A DNA stretch of 7,774 nucleotides from Deltaproteobacteria bacterium (GTDB lineage Bacteria > Desulfobacterota_B > Binatia > UBA9968): NCBI GenBank assembly GCA_027297485.1, contig JAPUHZ010000414.1, forward strand, positions 1-7,774, written 5' to 3'. Each line of letters opens with the position of its first letter. Position 1 is the first letter of the stretch. This document shows, in pieces, positions 1-6,780 of this stretch. Position numbers and translations under genes: made by a program. A model generated the notes under the pieces. The model did no database searches and was not told the origin of the DNA. It was given only the letters and a program-made list of their open reading frames with translations.

Positions 1-1
1 A

Positions 2-109
2 GGAGATTACTTTCGACTCCTCCTACAGCCAGTTGATGTAAAAAACCTCTTGCCCCGGCTGGAGCCAATGTCCCGCTCTGTCCGAAAAACCAACTTCAGG
101 TTGACATAA
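2..109 (+). other. Possible 3' tail of an upstream reading frame
   Basis: A frame is open from the window edge for 35 codons and ends at TAA 107-109. It contains the run LLQPVDVKNLLPRLEPMSR. It has no start inside the window and I recognise no family. It could be the C-terminus of a gene lying to the left, or chance. A weak hairpin (AGGAG 1-5 with CTCCT 17-21) sits at the extreme edge. The reverse strand of this stretch is also open for about 30 codons, which lowers confidence that either frame is real. Confidence 0.15.
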
Positions 110-129
110 CAGCTTCTTAATCAGATATT
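101..129 (+). promoter_or_regulatory. Sigma-70-like promoter candidate upstream of the HEPN-motif gene
   Basis: A perfect -35 box TTGACA lies at 101-106. A 17-base spacer follows, then GATATT at 124-129, which matches the TATAAT consensus at four of six positions. Transcription would start near 135-137 and run into the plus-strand region at 217-674. Spacing and the -35 box are ideal; the -10 box is mediocre. Confidence 0.45.
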
Positions 130-299
130 GTCGGCTCAAAAGCACCAAGCCCGGTCGGTTTGCCGCTCCGGCCGTCGCTGGGACCCCTCAAAGGCGGGCA
201 CGAGGGGGCCGCTCGCGGCAATTTTCGACTTTCTACGGTCATGCCCGAAAAGCGACTTCCTATCACTCATCAGCGACAACGGTTGCTGGCGCGATCGAC

Positions 300-674
300 G
301 TGGCCATTCGGACGATGAGGCCCTATCTGTCACCCCGCGCCTCGTGGCGAAGACGACACGAACCTACATGGCATGATCCCCCCACACTCATCACCCTTGC
401 GACGCAGCTTGGCTTCTCCAATAGCGGCCAGATCGTTGCAGCGTTGTCCACAGGAACCCGCGTGTTTCAGGACCTACCGTGTGCGCGCAATTTCTTTGCG
501 CACAGGAATGGCGATACGGAACGGTCTGCCATCAGCTTGGGAGTGTACTATGGTGTGAGCGCGCCTAGTTGTGCATCCGATCTTCCAAGTAGCCGAGCCC
601 GCGGCCGGCCGCGAACTATCATAGAGGAATGGATCGATGATATTGATACGGTTACGGAGCTTCTTTGCGACTAA
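300..674 (+). CDS. Small protein with HEPN-type R-x4-H motif, N-terminus probably incomplete
   Basis: The frame encodes up to 124 residues from a GTG at 300 and ends at TAA 672-674. No ribosome binding site precedes the GTG, so this start is not trusted. The core reads like a real protein: TGTRVFQDLPCARNFFAHRN at residues 51-70, then a C-terminal helix with IIEEWIDDIDTVTELL. The segment R63-N-F-F-A-H68 fits the R-x4-6-H motif of HEPN domains, many of which are RNases of toxin-antitoxin or defence systems. The same frame stays open upstream of 300 (ATTVAGAIDVAIRTMRPYL). Another frame at about 217-275 reads IFDFLRSCPKSDFLSLIS, which would join smoothly with one frameshift near 265-275. The gene may therefore be a degraded or frameshifted version of a longer protein. 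No antitoxin-like partner (for example an MNT nucleotidyltransferase) is visible. The HEPN assignment rests on the motif only; that the stretch is coding is more secure than what it does. Confidence 0.5.
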   Translation: MAIRTMRPYLSPRASWRRRHEPTWHDPPTLITLATQLGFSNSGQIVAALSTGTRVFQDLPCARNFFAHRNGDTERSAISLGVYYGVSAPSCASDLPSSRARGRPRTIIEEWIDDIDTVTELLCD

Positions 675-945
675 ATGGAGTTAAGTTGGTGTCAGCTTCG
701 TGCCAAAACCTCCCTAAAAGCCACGGAAACAACGAAGACTCGCCTTACCCGTCGTGTCCGAAAACCGAAACGAATGCCGCGGTTCTCTTGGAAACTCTAT
801 CTTGCGCGGTGAACCCCAACGCACGGATCCATACCCACCAGGCACCGAGGAAGTGCGGTATCCATGAGACCCGGCCCAAGACCTTGCAGGGGATTCTAGT
901 TAGCCGGTTGATGGCAAGGGGAGAAAAGCGGCGAGAGGCGCCTTA
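675..945. other. Intergenic region between convergent genes, no gene recognised
   Basis: This stretch separates the plus-strand HEPN-motif gene from the 3' end of the minus-strand tctA. A 95-codon plus-strand frame covers most of it (665-952). Its composition is rich in Pro, Thr, Lys and Asn, it has no recognisable motif, and it runs into the end of tctA, so I do not call it. No tRNA, repeat or strong terminator was seen. Confidence 0.4.
924..942 (-). terminator. Weak terminator-like hairpin after tctA
   Basis: Reading the minus strand just past the tctA stop, GGCG pairs with CGCC around a five-base loop (plus-strand 930-942). It is followed by GC and then four T residues (plus-strand 924-927). 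The stem is only four base pairs, so termination here would be inefficient; the position is right but the strength is poor. Confidence 0.2.
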
Positions 946-2991
946 CTATTGAATCGAGTCTAGCCAATTCCAGAGAATCGGCTCTGGCCAAATTACTGCC
1001 ATGAGTCGATCAGCGACGCCGGCGACAAAGATCGCTACGATGATAGCACTCAAAGAGCAAGCAAGATAGCGCGCTTTTCCCTCCATGAGAGCCATCGGAC
1101 CGAAAAACGCAAATACCACCGCGGCGTACCGCAGGCCCAAGGACATCGAAACGAACACAAAAAGACCAAAGAGCAGCAACAGACTCAGGCCGGCTCGCTT
1201 CGCTCCCGAGACTCCGCGACTTACCATTCCCAGGTCCATGATTTGCGTCTTTTCAGGATCAACATCCGATGCCTGCTGCAGGATTTGAAAAGGTGTCAGA
1301 GCCAATATGCCGACGGTGAGCCAAAGCGGAAATAACCGCGAGGATCCCGGGAAATCCAATGTCTCCCACAGAAAATACGCAGCAATCAACATGAGCACAA
1401 TCGGGGCCAGATGATCGCGATGCCATTTTGGCACGCGAAACAGGGCTCGGACAGTTCTCCTCGCTCCTTGAGCTCTTCCCTTCGCCACCGCAGGGATCTC
1501 CTCCGACAACGTTGGCTGCAGGCTTTGCCCCATTAACCGGTGGAACGTAATTCCTGTGGTCACCGCCAAAATGACTAGTATCAACGTGAGCGGACGTGTC
1601 AGAATGCCCGCCGCACCATAGAGCGCCATCGCGTCCATCAAATTGGGTTCAATGACGGAACCGAGAATGAAACCGATGACAAAAGGAGGCCGCGGCCACT
1701 GCAACCGCTTCATTTCGAGACCAATGATTGCAAAAACTAGAGCGATCGGGATAGCCAACCAGTTGAGGGTTGAGAGAAAAGCTGCAACGAGTGATATGGG
1801 AATAATCACTGAACCAACGGCGGGATAGGGTACCAGCGTCAGTCTCGCGAGAAATGGTGTTACCATAAGCCCAATCGTGGTTACCGCCAAGTTGCCGAGA
1901 GCCAGTGTAAAAACTAGGACCATGGTGAGATCAGCGTGCTGTCCAAGCATTTGAGGTCCAGGAGATATTCCATAAACCAACATCGCGACGATCACCATTG
2001 CCCAGGACGTGCCGCCGGGTACGCCGAGAGCCAGCGTCGGAATCGCTTGGCCTCCTTCCTTCGCATTCTGCGCCGACTCCGCAAAAATCACTCCCGCAAG
2101 TGATCCTTTACCGAAGTTACTCCTATCTTTCGTGCAGAGGATACCGAACGCGTAGCTGAGCCAGTCTATAACGGCGCCCCCGACTCCCGGGATGGCGCCC
2201 ATGACGACTCCGAAAACGGAGTGTCGGACGGTGATTTTCCACTGCTTCAAGCCATCCCACGCTCCGCGCATGACTTCTCTAGTGGATATAATAGCTCCGG
2301 ATGCAGCTACGGGCCTTCTCGTCATCATCAAATCGATCATCTCAGGAAGTGCAAAAATGCCCAAAGTCACGGGTATGAGGGGAAGGCCCTGCCAGAGATA
2401 GAGTTGGTCGAAAACGAATCGACGTGTGCCGAGAGTTGGGGCAATGCCAACTGTGCTCATGAGAACGCCGAACATGGCGGCTAACAAGCCCTTTACTATC
2501 GCTCCTCGAGTCAGAGCAGCGATCATGGCCAGTCCAACCAGTGCCACAGCGGCGATCTCGCTATGACCGAAAGAAAGAATAAACGGTCTGATAATTGGTA
2601 TGGCCAGGAAAAGACAGGCGGCGCCAATAATTCCCCCTAAGGCCGACACCGCGTATATTGCACCTAGGGTGTGCGCAGCTCGGCCTTGCCTGGCCAATTG
2701 ATGTCCTTCTAGATATGTAACCTGTGTGGAGCCGCTCGGCATACCCAGAAGAACGGCAGGAATCGAATCCAGCGTATTGTTAACGCCAGTGATCGTCGCT
2801 AACATCACGATACCAACCACTGGATCGCTGACGTTAAAGACAATAAAGGGTATGGCAATAGCCATCAGCAGTGTTGCAGAGACTCCGGGAATGAGTCCAA
2901 CTAACACCGCAAGAATTATGGCGCCGCCGATAGACGTCCAATAAAGGGGATTTGCTAAATAACCGAAAGCTGAAGTGAGTGCGTCAACCAC
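946..2991 (-). CDS. tctA: TTT transporter permease, TctA-TctB fusion
   Basis: This is the membrane component of a tripartite tricarboxylate transporter, which imports carboxylates using the ion gradient and a periplasmic binding protein. The protein is about 682 residues, against roughly 500 for TctA alone. Residues 1-500 are a TctA domain with the two repeated inverted-half motifs: GLIPGVSA (33-40) with LEGHQLARQGRAAHTLG (95-111), and GAIPGVGG (266-273) with ESAQNAKEGG (306-315) and GVPGGTS (324-330). Many hydrophobic spans surround them. Residues about 500-526 form a basic linker (RAQGARRTVRALFRVPKWHR). Residues 527-676 form a TctB-like four-helix module (SSRLFPLWLTVGILAL and a hydrophobic run at 603-620). 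Only a TTG at 2994 or a GTG at 2991 can be the start, because a TAG lies in frame at 3001-3003. I prefer GTG because homologues begin close to the VDAL motif. No clear Shine-Dalgarno precedes it. The start overlaps the stop of a 20-codon frame. The binding protein partner is probably the tctC at 5661-6770. Confidence 0.93.
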   Translation of the reverse strand: MVDALTSAFGYLANPLYWTSIGGAIILAVLVGLIPGVSATLLMAIAIPFIVFNVSDPVVGIVMLATITGVNNTLDSIPAVLLGMPSGSTQVTYLEGHQLARQGRAAHTLGAIYAVSALGGIIGAACLFLAIPIIRPFILSFGHSEIAAVALVGLAMIAALTRGAIVKGLLAAMFGVLMSTVGIAPTLGTRRFVFDQLYLWQGLPLIPVTLGIFALPEMIDLMMTRRPVAASGAIISTREVMRGAWDGLKQWKITVRHSVFGVVMGAIPGVGGAVIDWLSYAFGILCTKDRSNFGKGSLAGVIFAESAQNAKEGGQAIPTLALGVPGGTSWAMVIVAMLVYGISPGPQMLGQHADLTMVLVFTLALGNLAVTTIGLMVTPFLARLTLVPYPAVGSVIIPISLVAAFLSTLNWLAIPIALVFAIIGLEMKRLQWPRPPFVIGFILGSVIEPNLMDAMALYGAAGILTRPLTLILVILAVTTGITFHRLMGQSLQPTLSEEIPAVAKGRAQGARRTVRALFRVPKWHRDHLAPIVLMLIAAYFLWETLDFPGSSRLFPLWLTVGILALTPFQILQQASDVDPEKTQIMDLGMVSRGVSGAKRAGLSLLLLFGLFVFVSMSLGLRYAAVVFAFFGPMALMEGKARYLACSLSAIIVAIFVAGVADRLMAVIWPEPILWNWLDSIQ

Positions 2992-3045
2992 CAACCGTGC
3001 CTATCAGTGCTAGTGCACCCGTCGCGATATTCAGGCGACTATTCA
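2984..3045 (-). other. Short open frame overlapping the tctA start
   Basis: An ATG at 3043-3045 opens a 20-codon frame (MNSRLNIATGALALIGTVGG) whose TGA at 2984-2986 overlaps the GTG start of tctA in the string GTGGTTGA. Overlaps like this usually mark translational coupling, so the frame may be a leader peptide or the surviving 3' tail of a gene that once preceded tctA. It has no good ribosome binding site. The frame continues upstream and is shared with the frameshifted hydroxylase fragment, but the residues after about 3111 no longer resemble that family. Confidence 0.25.
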
Positions 3046-3108
3046 TGGGTTTTCGTAACGAGACGGCCAAATGTGTAACAGGTCGGGCCGAACGCAGCGA
3101 AGAGCGAC

Positions 3109-4116
3109 GCAGGACTCCACCCGAATATGGGGGATTCGATAGGGGCCAAGGATGCGGGTGAGCGTACGGCTCGTCACGGTAGGCCCAAGCTCGGCGAAGG
3201 CACCCGGTGTTGAGAAAGATCTCTGCTTGCTTGGCGACCAGGGTGCCATCCTTCTTCGCACCCGTCTTGACCTTACATAGCGCAGAATGCCGCCGCACGG
3301 TCATCATCGCTTCCGCAACATTCTGGGCCAAGCGCACGGGTCGCTGGCATTTTCCAGCCAGTGCCACCACCAGGGGTTCGATCTTTGCCCCCGATTTACT
3401 CCCGTAAGCGCCTCCCACGTACGGAACCATCACGCGGACGCTCGACAGGGGATAGTCGAAGATGTGGACGAGCTCGAGTTGAACCCCGAACGGGTGCGCC
3501 GTGGAAGTCCAAACTGTGATCCCTTCTGCGTCCACCTCGGCAATCGCAACGTGTGGTTCCATGGCGTAGTGGTACACCATGGGAAAGGTGAAGGTGTCTT
3601 CCACGATCGTATCGGCCTCGGCAAACCCGACCTCAACATCCCCTTTCTCGAGTTTGTCGCTGAAGCAGATGTTTCCGGGCGCCGCAGCGTGGACCTCGGG
3701 GGCCCCATCCAACATCGCCTCTTTGATGGTGACAACCGCAGGCAGGCCTTCGTATTCGATCTCGATGGCCCGTAGACCCTCTTCCGCAGACCCCTCGTCC
3801 ACAGCCCCGCCACCGCAGCCACCGGTTGGCCGGCGAACAGCGCGCGATCTAACGCGAGGATCGGGTGATCCTTTATTTTGCCGCTGAAATAGGGGTTTGA
3901 GTCGCGAAAATCTTCGCGGGTGAGAACCGCATAGACACCGGGGACTTTCTCCGCTGCGCTCGTGTCAATGGAGACAATCTGCGCGTGTGGGTAGGGGCTC
4001 CGCAAAATCTTGCCACAGAGCATTCCCGGGATGGTGATATCCGAAGCGTATTCGGCCTGACCGGTGACGTTGGCAATGCCATCCACCCGGCCGGCTGACG
4101 TACCAATTATGTCCAT
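3109..4116 (-). pseudogene. Xanthine dehydrogenase/aldehyde oxidase-family molybdopterin subunit, N-terminal fragment with two frameshifts
   Basis: This is the N-terminal part of the large catalytic subunit of a molybdenum hydroxylase (CoxL/XdhB/aldehyde oxidoreductase class). It starts at ATG 4116 with MDIIGTSAGRVDGIANVTGQ. The a/b hammerhead domain follows (AEYASDI, ILRSPYPHAQIVSIDTSAA, AGQPVAAVAG). The first molybdopterin-binding region comes next (MEPHVAIAEVD, TSTAHPFGVQLELVHIF, MVPYVGGAYGSKSGAKIEP). The coding frame shifts twice. One G is missing in a G-tract read from plus-strand CCCC 3805-3808, and one extra G is present in the tract at 3203-3205. The two indels compensate each other, so the frames before and after are the same. 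Family similarity ends at IPHIRVES (about 3112) and unrelated sequence follows to a stop at 3043-3045. Most of the protein, including the catalytic glutamate, is absent. It begins 37 bases after the decarboxylase beta stop, so it belonged to the same operon. No FAD or iron-sulfur subunit gene is in the window. Confidence 0.9.
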
Positions 4117-4153
4117 GGCTGACCCCGCGACTCAGTTTTTCCGTTCGGCAATA

Positions 4154-4792
4154 TCATTCTCCTGCTAATCCACTCCCCAGTCCGCCTCCGAGAATCGCCA
4201 CCCCTTCGGTTCTTTCAACATACGTCGCGAACCCATACTTGTTTTCACGAGGATCGGGAATGCGCTTCGTCCTCGGAGGTCGGTCATCGTCAAGGGGCTC
4301 GACCACCGCGCGAATAAAGTGGGGGCCCGGGGAGGAGAGCACCATCTTGACTTTATCGCGGAACGTTGTGGTATCGTGAATGGCACAAGCACTCCCAATC
4401 CCGCATCCCTTGGCAACTTCTTCAAGATTCATTTTCCCGCCGGTCGCCGTGGGCATCCCAGGCTCCTTTTTATGACTACCCAGATAATTGCGATTGTCCA
4501 TCACTATGATGCTTAAATTTTCAGGGCTCTCGTTTGCAACGGTACCCAGTACCCCAAGATTCAAGGTAAGGTTCCCGTCGGAGTCAAGAGCGATCACCTT
4601 GCGCTTCGGCAAGCTCAATGCAAGACCCAGCGCTGCCGGAGTGCACATCCCCATTGTAATATGAAACAGGTTTGATTCCCTATCTTTGAGCTGACCCCAA
4701 AAGCCGGTGTTATTCCCAATGCTGGCAACCACCAACACATCATCCTGAATCATCGATCCCAGTTCCTTCAGCAACGCAAAGCGAGTTACCAT
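4154..4792 (-). CDS. ThDP-dependent 2-oxoacid decarboxylase beta subunit (sulfopyruvate decarboxylase-like)
   Basis: This is the thiamine-diphosphate-binding (PP) half of a split decarboxylase related to sulfopyruvate decarboxylase ComE and phosphonopyruvate decarboxylase. The protein is 212 residues. The metal-diphosphate motif is visible as DSDGN at 70-74, followed at the usual distance by VMDNRNYLGS (97-106). GMCTPAALGLALSLP (48-62) is the family's conserved helix preceding it. The usual first glycine of GDG is serine here. I chose ATG 4792 (MVTRFALLKEL) over a more upstream start. It has a GAGGAGG ribosome binding site at a short spacing, homologues start there, and it overlaps the alpha stop by seven bases (ATGGTAA), the normal coupling arrangement. 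The C-terminal tail after YVERTEG is glycine-rich (AILGGGLGSGLAGE). Cytosolic; expected to form a heteromer with the alpha subunit. The true 2-oxoacid substrate cannot be read from the sequence. Confidence 0.9.
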   Translation of the reverse strand: MVTRFALLKELGSMIQDDVLVVASIGNNTGFWGQLKDRESNLFHITMGMCTPAALGLALSLPKRKVIALDSDGNLTLNLGVLGTVANESPENLSIIVMDNRNYLGSHKKEPGMPTATGGKMNLEEVAKGCGIGSACAIHDTTTFRDKVKMVLSSPGPHFIRAVVEPLDDDRPPRTKRIPDPRENKYGFATYVERTEGVAILGGGLGSGLAGE

Positions 4793-5283
4793 AAAGCCTC
4801 CTCTGTCAAGAGCACCGCAACGGGCTTCAACCAAGCTCTGGCGCTCTCGTTGCAGTCTTTAATCGTTCTGACAATGTCTGCCGACCGGCTCACCACTCGA
4901 TAGGGGATGTCCATGGCCTGGAGAGCAGGTTCGGTGGTTTTCCTATAAAGCCCAAGCCACCGCGGATCTCCAATGTCTCCACGGTAAGGGATAACAACCA
5001 GCAGCGGCACCTCGTGAAGGAGATTAATGCGCGCCAAATGATAGGTCGCGACCAACAGACCAGAAGTCGCAACCATCAAAGCTGGTCTCATCCCTCCAAA
5101 CCAGGCGCCCAAACCAATACCTGCCGCCTCGCCTTCATTGGTCGAGCCAACGTAACGAATGTCGCGGTCGGCCTCGAGGAGTTTGTAAACCTCGACAAAC
5201 TGGGCATCTGGCACGCCAGTAGCAAAATTGACTCCTGATTTCTTCAACCCATCGATGACCAAATTCGCCTTTTCTACGTCCAT
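4786..5283 (-). CDS. ThDP-dependent 2-oxoacid decarboxylase alpha subunit (sulfopyruvate decarboxylase-like)
   Basis: This is the pyrimidine-binding (PYR) half of the same split enzyme, related to ComD. The protein is 165 residues, the usual length. The N-terminus carries the FATGVPDAQFVEVYKLL motif (20-36). The segment STNEGEAAGIGLGAWFGG (47-64) holds the glutamate that activates the thiamine ring; E50 or E52 is the candidate. ATSGLLVATYHLARINLLHE (72-91) and PLLVVIPYRGDIGDPRWLG (93-111) are the typical core. The start is ATG 5283, preceded by GGAGGG at plus-strand 5287-5292 with only three bases between. It overlaps the beta gene by seven bases, so the two are almost certainly co-translated. 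Neighbouring TTT transporter and molybdenum hydroxylase genes suggest it turns an imported or derived 2-oxoacid into an aldehyde. Sulfopyruvate is only one possibility; this subfamily is often annotated by distant similarity. Confidence 0.9.
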   Translation of the reverse strand: MDVEKANLVIDGLKKSGVNFATGVPDAQFVEVYKLLEADRDIRYVGSTNEGEAAGIGLGAWFGGMRPALMVATSGLLVATYHLARINLLHEVPLLVVIPYRGDIGDPRWLGLYRKTTEPALQAMDIPYRVVSRSADIVRTIKDCNESARAWLKPVAVLLTEEALW

Positions 5284-5367
5284 GCTCCCTCCACAAAACT
5301 AGTCTAAATCCTATGTCTAAGCTAAAACGCCATTGAATTCGACCGTTTAGTTCACGGCCTTTGCCGA

Positions 5368-5384
5368 GCTCGCTCAGTGCGAGC
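5368..5384. promoter_or_regulatory. 17-base dyad, possible operator upstream of the decarboxylase genes
   Basis: GCTCGC and GCGAGC form a perfect six-base inverted repeat around five bases, about 85 bases upstream of the alpha-subunit start. It is not followed by a T-run on either strand, so it is not a terminator. A transcription-factor site is possible but unproven. Confidence 0.25.
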
Positions 5385-5484
5385 AAGGACTTAGGAGTGC
5401 GCAAGAATAACCTGGCAGAATCGGCATCCCGTCTTCGGGGCACCTTTGGCCGCCCCTCCCGACGGCAGCGTCCTTGTACTGGTT

Positions 5485-5501
5485 GAATAGGCCGGCTATT
5501 C
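5485..5501. promoter_or_regulatory. Second 17-base dyad in the same gap
   Basis: GAATAG and CTATTC form a perfect six-base inverted repeat around five bases. It has the same arm and spacer lengths as the dyad at 5368-5384 but a different sequence, so one regulator binding both is not implied. No T-run follows. Confidence 0.2.
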
Positions 5502-5660
5502 GCTCTCCTCGCGCCTTGATAGACAGGCGCCTCGGCACCTGAAAATGTAAAGTTATTTCTTGACAAACCCTAGCTCCGCTCTTTGGCTTCCCTGTAAAGG
5601 CTGGACGTGAAATGATCAACTGCGACGACCGTTAAAGGATAGAGTTGACGTGCTGGATGA

Positions 5661-6770
5661 CTAGCGCTTGGTGTACTTTTCATATAGGTCCTTGAGTTTG
5701 GTCGTAATCAGACCTTTGTTCTCCTGTAATGCCTGTGCAAATTTTTTCACCTCGGCCTCGTACGTTTCCCCGTCGATCAGAGGGGGATCTTCATGGGCGA
5801 TGCGGTTGTAGTTTTGTCGAAACTCTTTGTCAGTCATTGCCTTTTTATACGCCGTACGGAGAACCTGGAGTAATGACTTTGGAAGCCCCGGAGGGGCCGC
5901 AAAATGTTTTCCCGGAATGGCACCTGCCATGACAAAGGCATCCATGAGTTTACGATATTTCGGATCTACGAGCTCGTACATGTTTGGAGCCGTGATGGGA
6001 GACTCCTTGTTAGGTTCCATGGACATCTCCGGGGTACCGACGAAGGCAAAGGGCTTTATGAACCCCTTGGCTGTCCAACCTGGACGAAGACTTGGGATGA
6101 GCTTCCATACATGCGCTCCTTGCATAAAACCGTTGAAATCTCCTCGCTCCAAACCTAGCAGTTGCGCTGTCGTCCCACGTTCCGCAGAAGTCAGAGGTAT
6201 GGCCTTTACAGGAAGGTTCAATGCCTCGGCAGCTAGCAGAAGGCCGATCTGATTCCATTGAGTAACAGCAACCTGCGGGTCTGGCGTTATTGGTATGGTG
6301 AGGACATATTTGCCTCCGGAAGCGTCTTTTATATTTTTATACGGTACATCGCCTTTAATCATCCAGACACCGCCGGATTTGTGAACTCCCCCGATATATT
6401 GGAAATCGACCACTCGGAAATCAGCTTGTTCGGAATACTGCTCCGGAATTCGTGGTCTTGGAGAATATATCAGCGTTAGGCCGTCAGGTTTTATCTTTGT
6501 CATGTAGTTCATTGCAGCCACGGAATTGGGATAGTTCGTAACGATTATCCTAGGATTGCCCGGAATGAACTTACCCAAATGAATTGCGAAGTAGCGTGCT
6601 AGTAAATCTGTTCCCCCACCGGGCGACGTATCAACTAGCAAACGGATTGTCTTGCCTTTGTAGTATGCTTCGGCATCGATCGAAGGATCGGCTGCGTTCG
6701 CAAGTAGAGCCGACGCCAAGAGAAGCGCTGCAGATATCGAGGCCAAACGGAACGATTTGATTCCCATCAT
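5661..6770 (-). CDS. tctC: TctC-family periplasmic binding protein of a TTT transporter
   Basis: This is the substrate-capturing component of a tripartite tricarboxylate transporter (Bug/TctC family), acting in the periplasm. The protein is 369 residues. Residues 1-26 are a Sec signal peptide: basic KSFR, a hydrophobic run AALLLASALL and an ANA cleavage site before ADPS. There is no lipobox cysteine. The mature start YYKGKTIRLLVDTSPGGGTD (36-55) is the classic first strand and carboxylate-binding loop. HLGKFIPGNPRIIVTNYP (64-81) follows the family pattern. The C-terminal ADPs such as APPGLPKSLLQVLRTAYKKA are also typical. The frame is open to 6830, but the start at ATG 6770 (or the adjacent ATG 6767) is fixed by the ribosome binding site GGAGGTGA at plus-strand 6773-6780 and by the signal peptide. 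Its membrane partner is presumably the TctA-TctB fusion at 946-2991, and the decarboxylase genes lie downstream on the same strand. The ligand is unknown. Confidence 0.92.
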   Translation of the reverse strand: MMGIKSFRLASISAALLLASALLANAADPSIDAEAYYKGKTIRLLVDTSPGGGTDLLARYFAIHLGKFIPGNPRIIVTNYPNSVAAMNYMTKIKPDGLTLIYSPRPRIPEQYSEQADFRVVDFQYIGGVHKSGGVWMIKGDVPYKNIKDASGGKYVLTIPITPDPQVAVTQWNQIGLLLAAEALNLPVKAIPLTSAERGTTAQLLGLERGDFNGFMQGAHVWKLIPSLRPGWTAKGFIKPFAFVGTPEMSMEPNKESPITAPNMYELVDPKYRKLMDAFVMAGAIPGKHFAAPPGLPKSLLQVLRTAYKKAMTDKEFRQNYNRIAHEDPPLIDGETYEAEVKKFAQALQENKGLITTKLKDLYEKYTKR

Positions 6771-6772
6771 TG

Positions 6773-6780
6773 TCACCTCC
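6773..6780 (-). promoter_or_regulatory. Shine-Dalgarno site that sets the tctC start
   Basis: On the minus strand GGAGGTGA precedes the double ATG of tctC. The GGAGGT core is four bases from the first ATG and seven from the second. It rules out the longer frame starting at 6830, whose first residues (YQNIDSVWIAIIN) also do not look like a signal peptide. Confidence 0.75.

Larger units (their letters stand above)
5284..5660. other. Intergenic region between tctC and the decarboxylase genes, no gene recognised
   Basis: At 377 bases this is long for an operon-internal gap. Minus-strand frames (5374-5619 and 5135-5566) exist but have no motif, and one overlaps the alpha subunit gene out of frame. 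No clear intrinsic terminator follows tctC and no strong minus-strand promoter is obvious. The visible structure is two short dyads, listed separately. The gap may contain a separate promoter for the decarboxylase genes or a relic of a lost gene. Confidence 0.4.

Noticed and set aside
665..952. 95-codon plus-strand frame between the HEPN-motif gene and tctA
   Set aside because: It has no motif, an odd composition and no ribosome site, and it runs into the tctA 3' end.
1085..2944. Several plus-strand frames of 60-90 codons across tctA
   Set aside because: They lie antisense to a long gene with clear family motifs, have no motif of their own, and are shadows.
3287..3887. Plus-strand frames of 100-162 codons opposite the hydroxylase fragment
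   Set aside because: They are antisense to conserved coding sequence and show no recognisable domain.
5135..5619. Minus-strand frames of 143 and 81 codons in and beside the tctC-decarboxylase gap
   Set aside because: The longer one overlaps the alpha subunit out of frame. Both are rich in Arg and Gly with no motif and no ribosome site.
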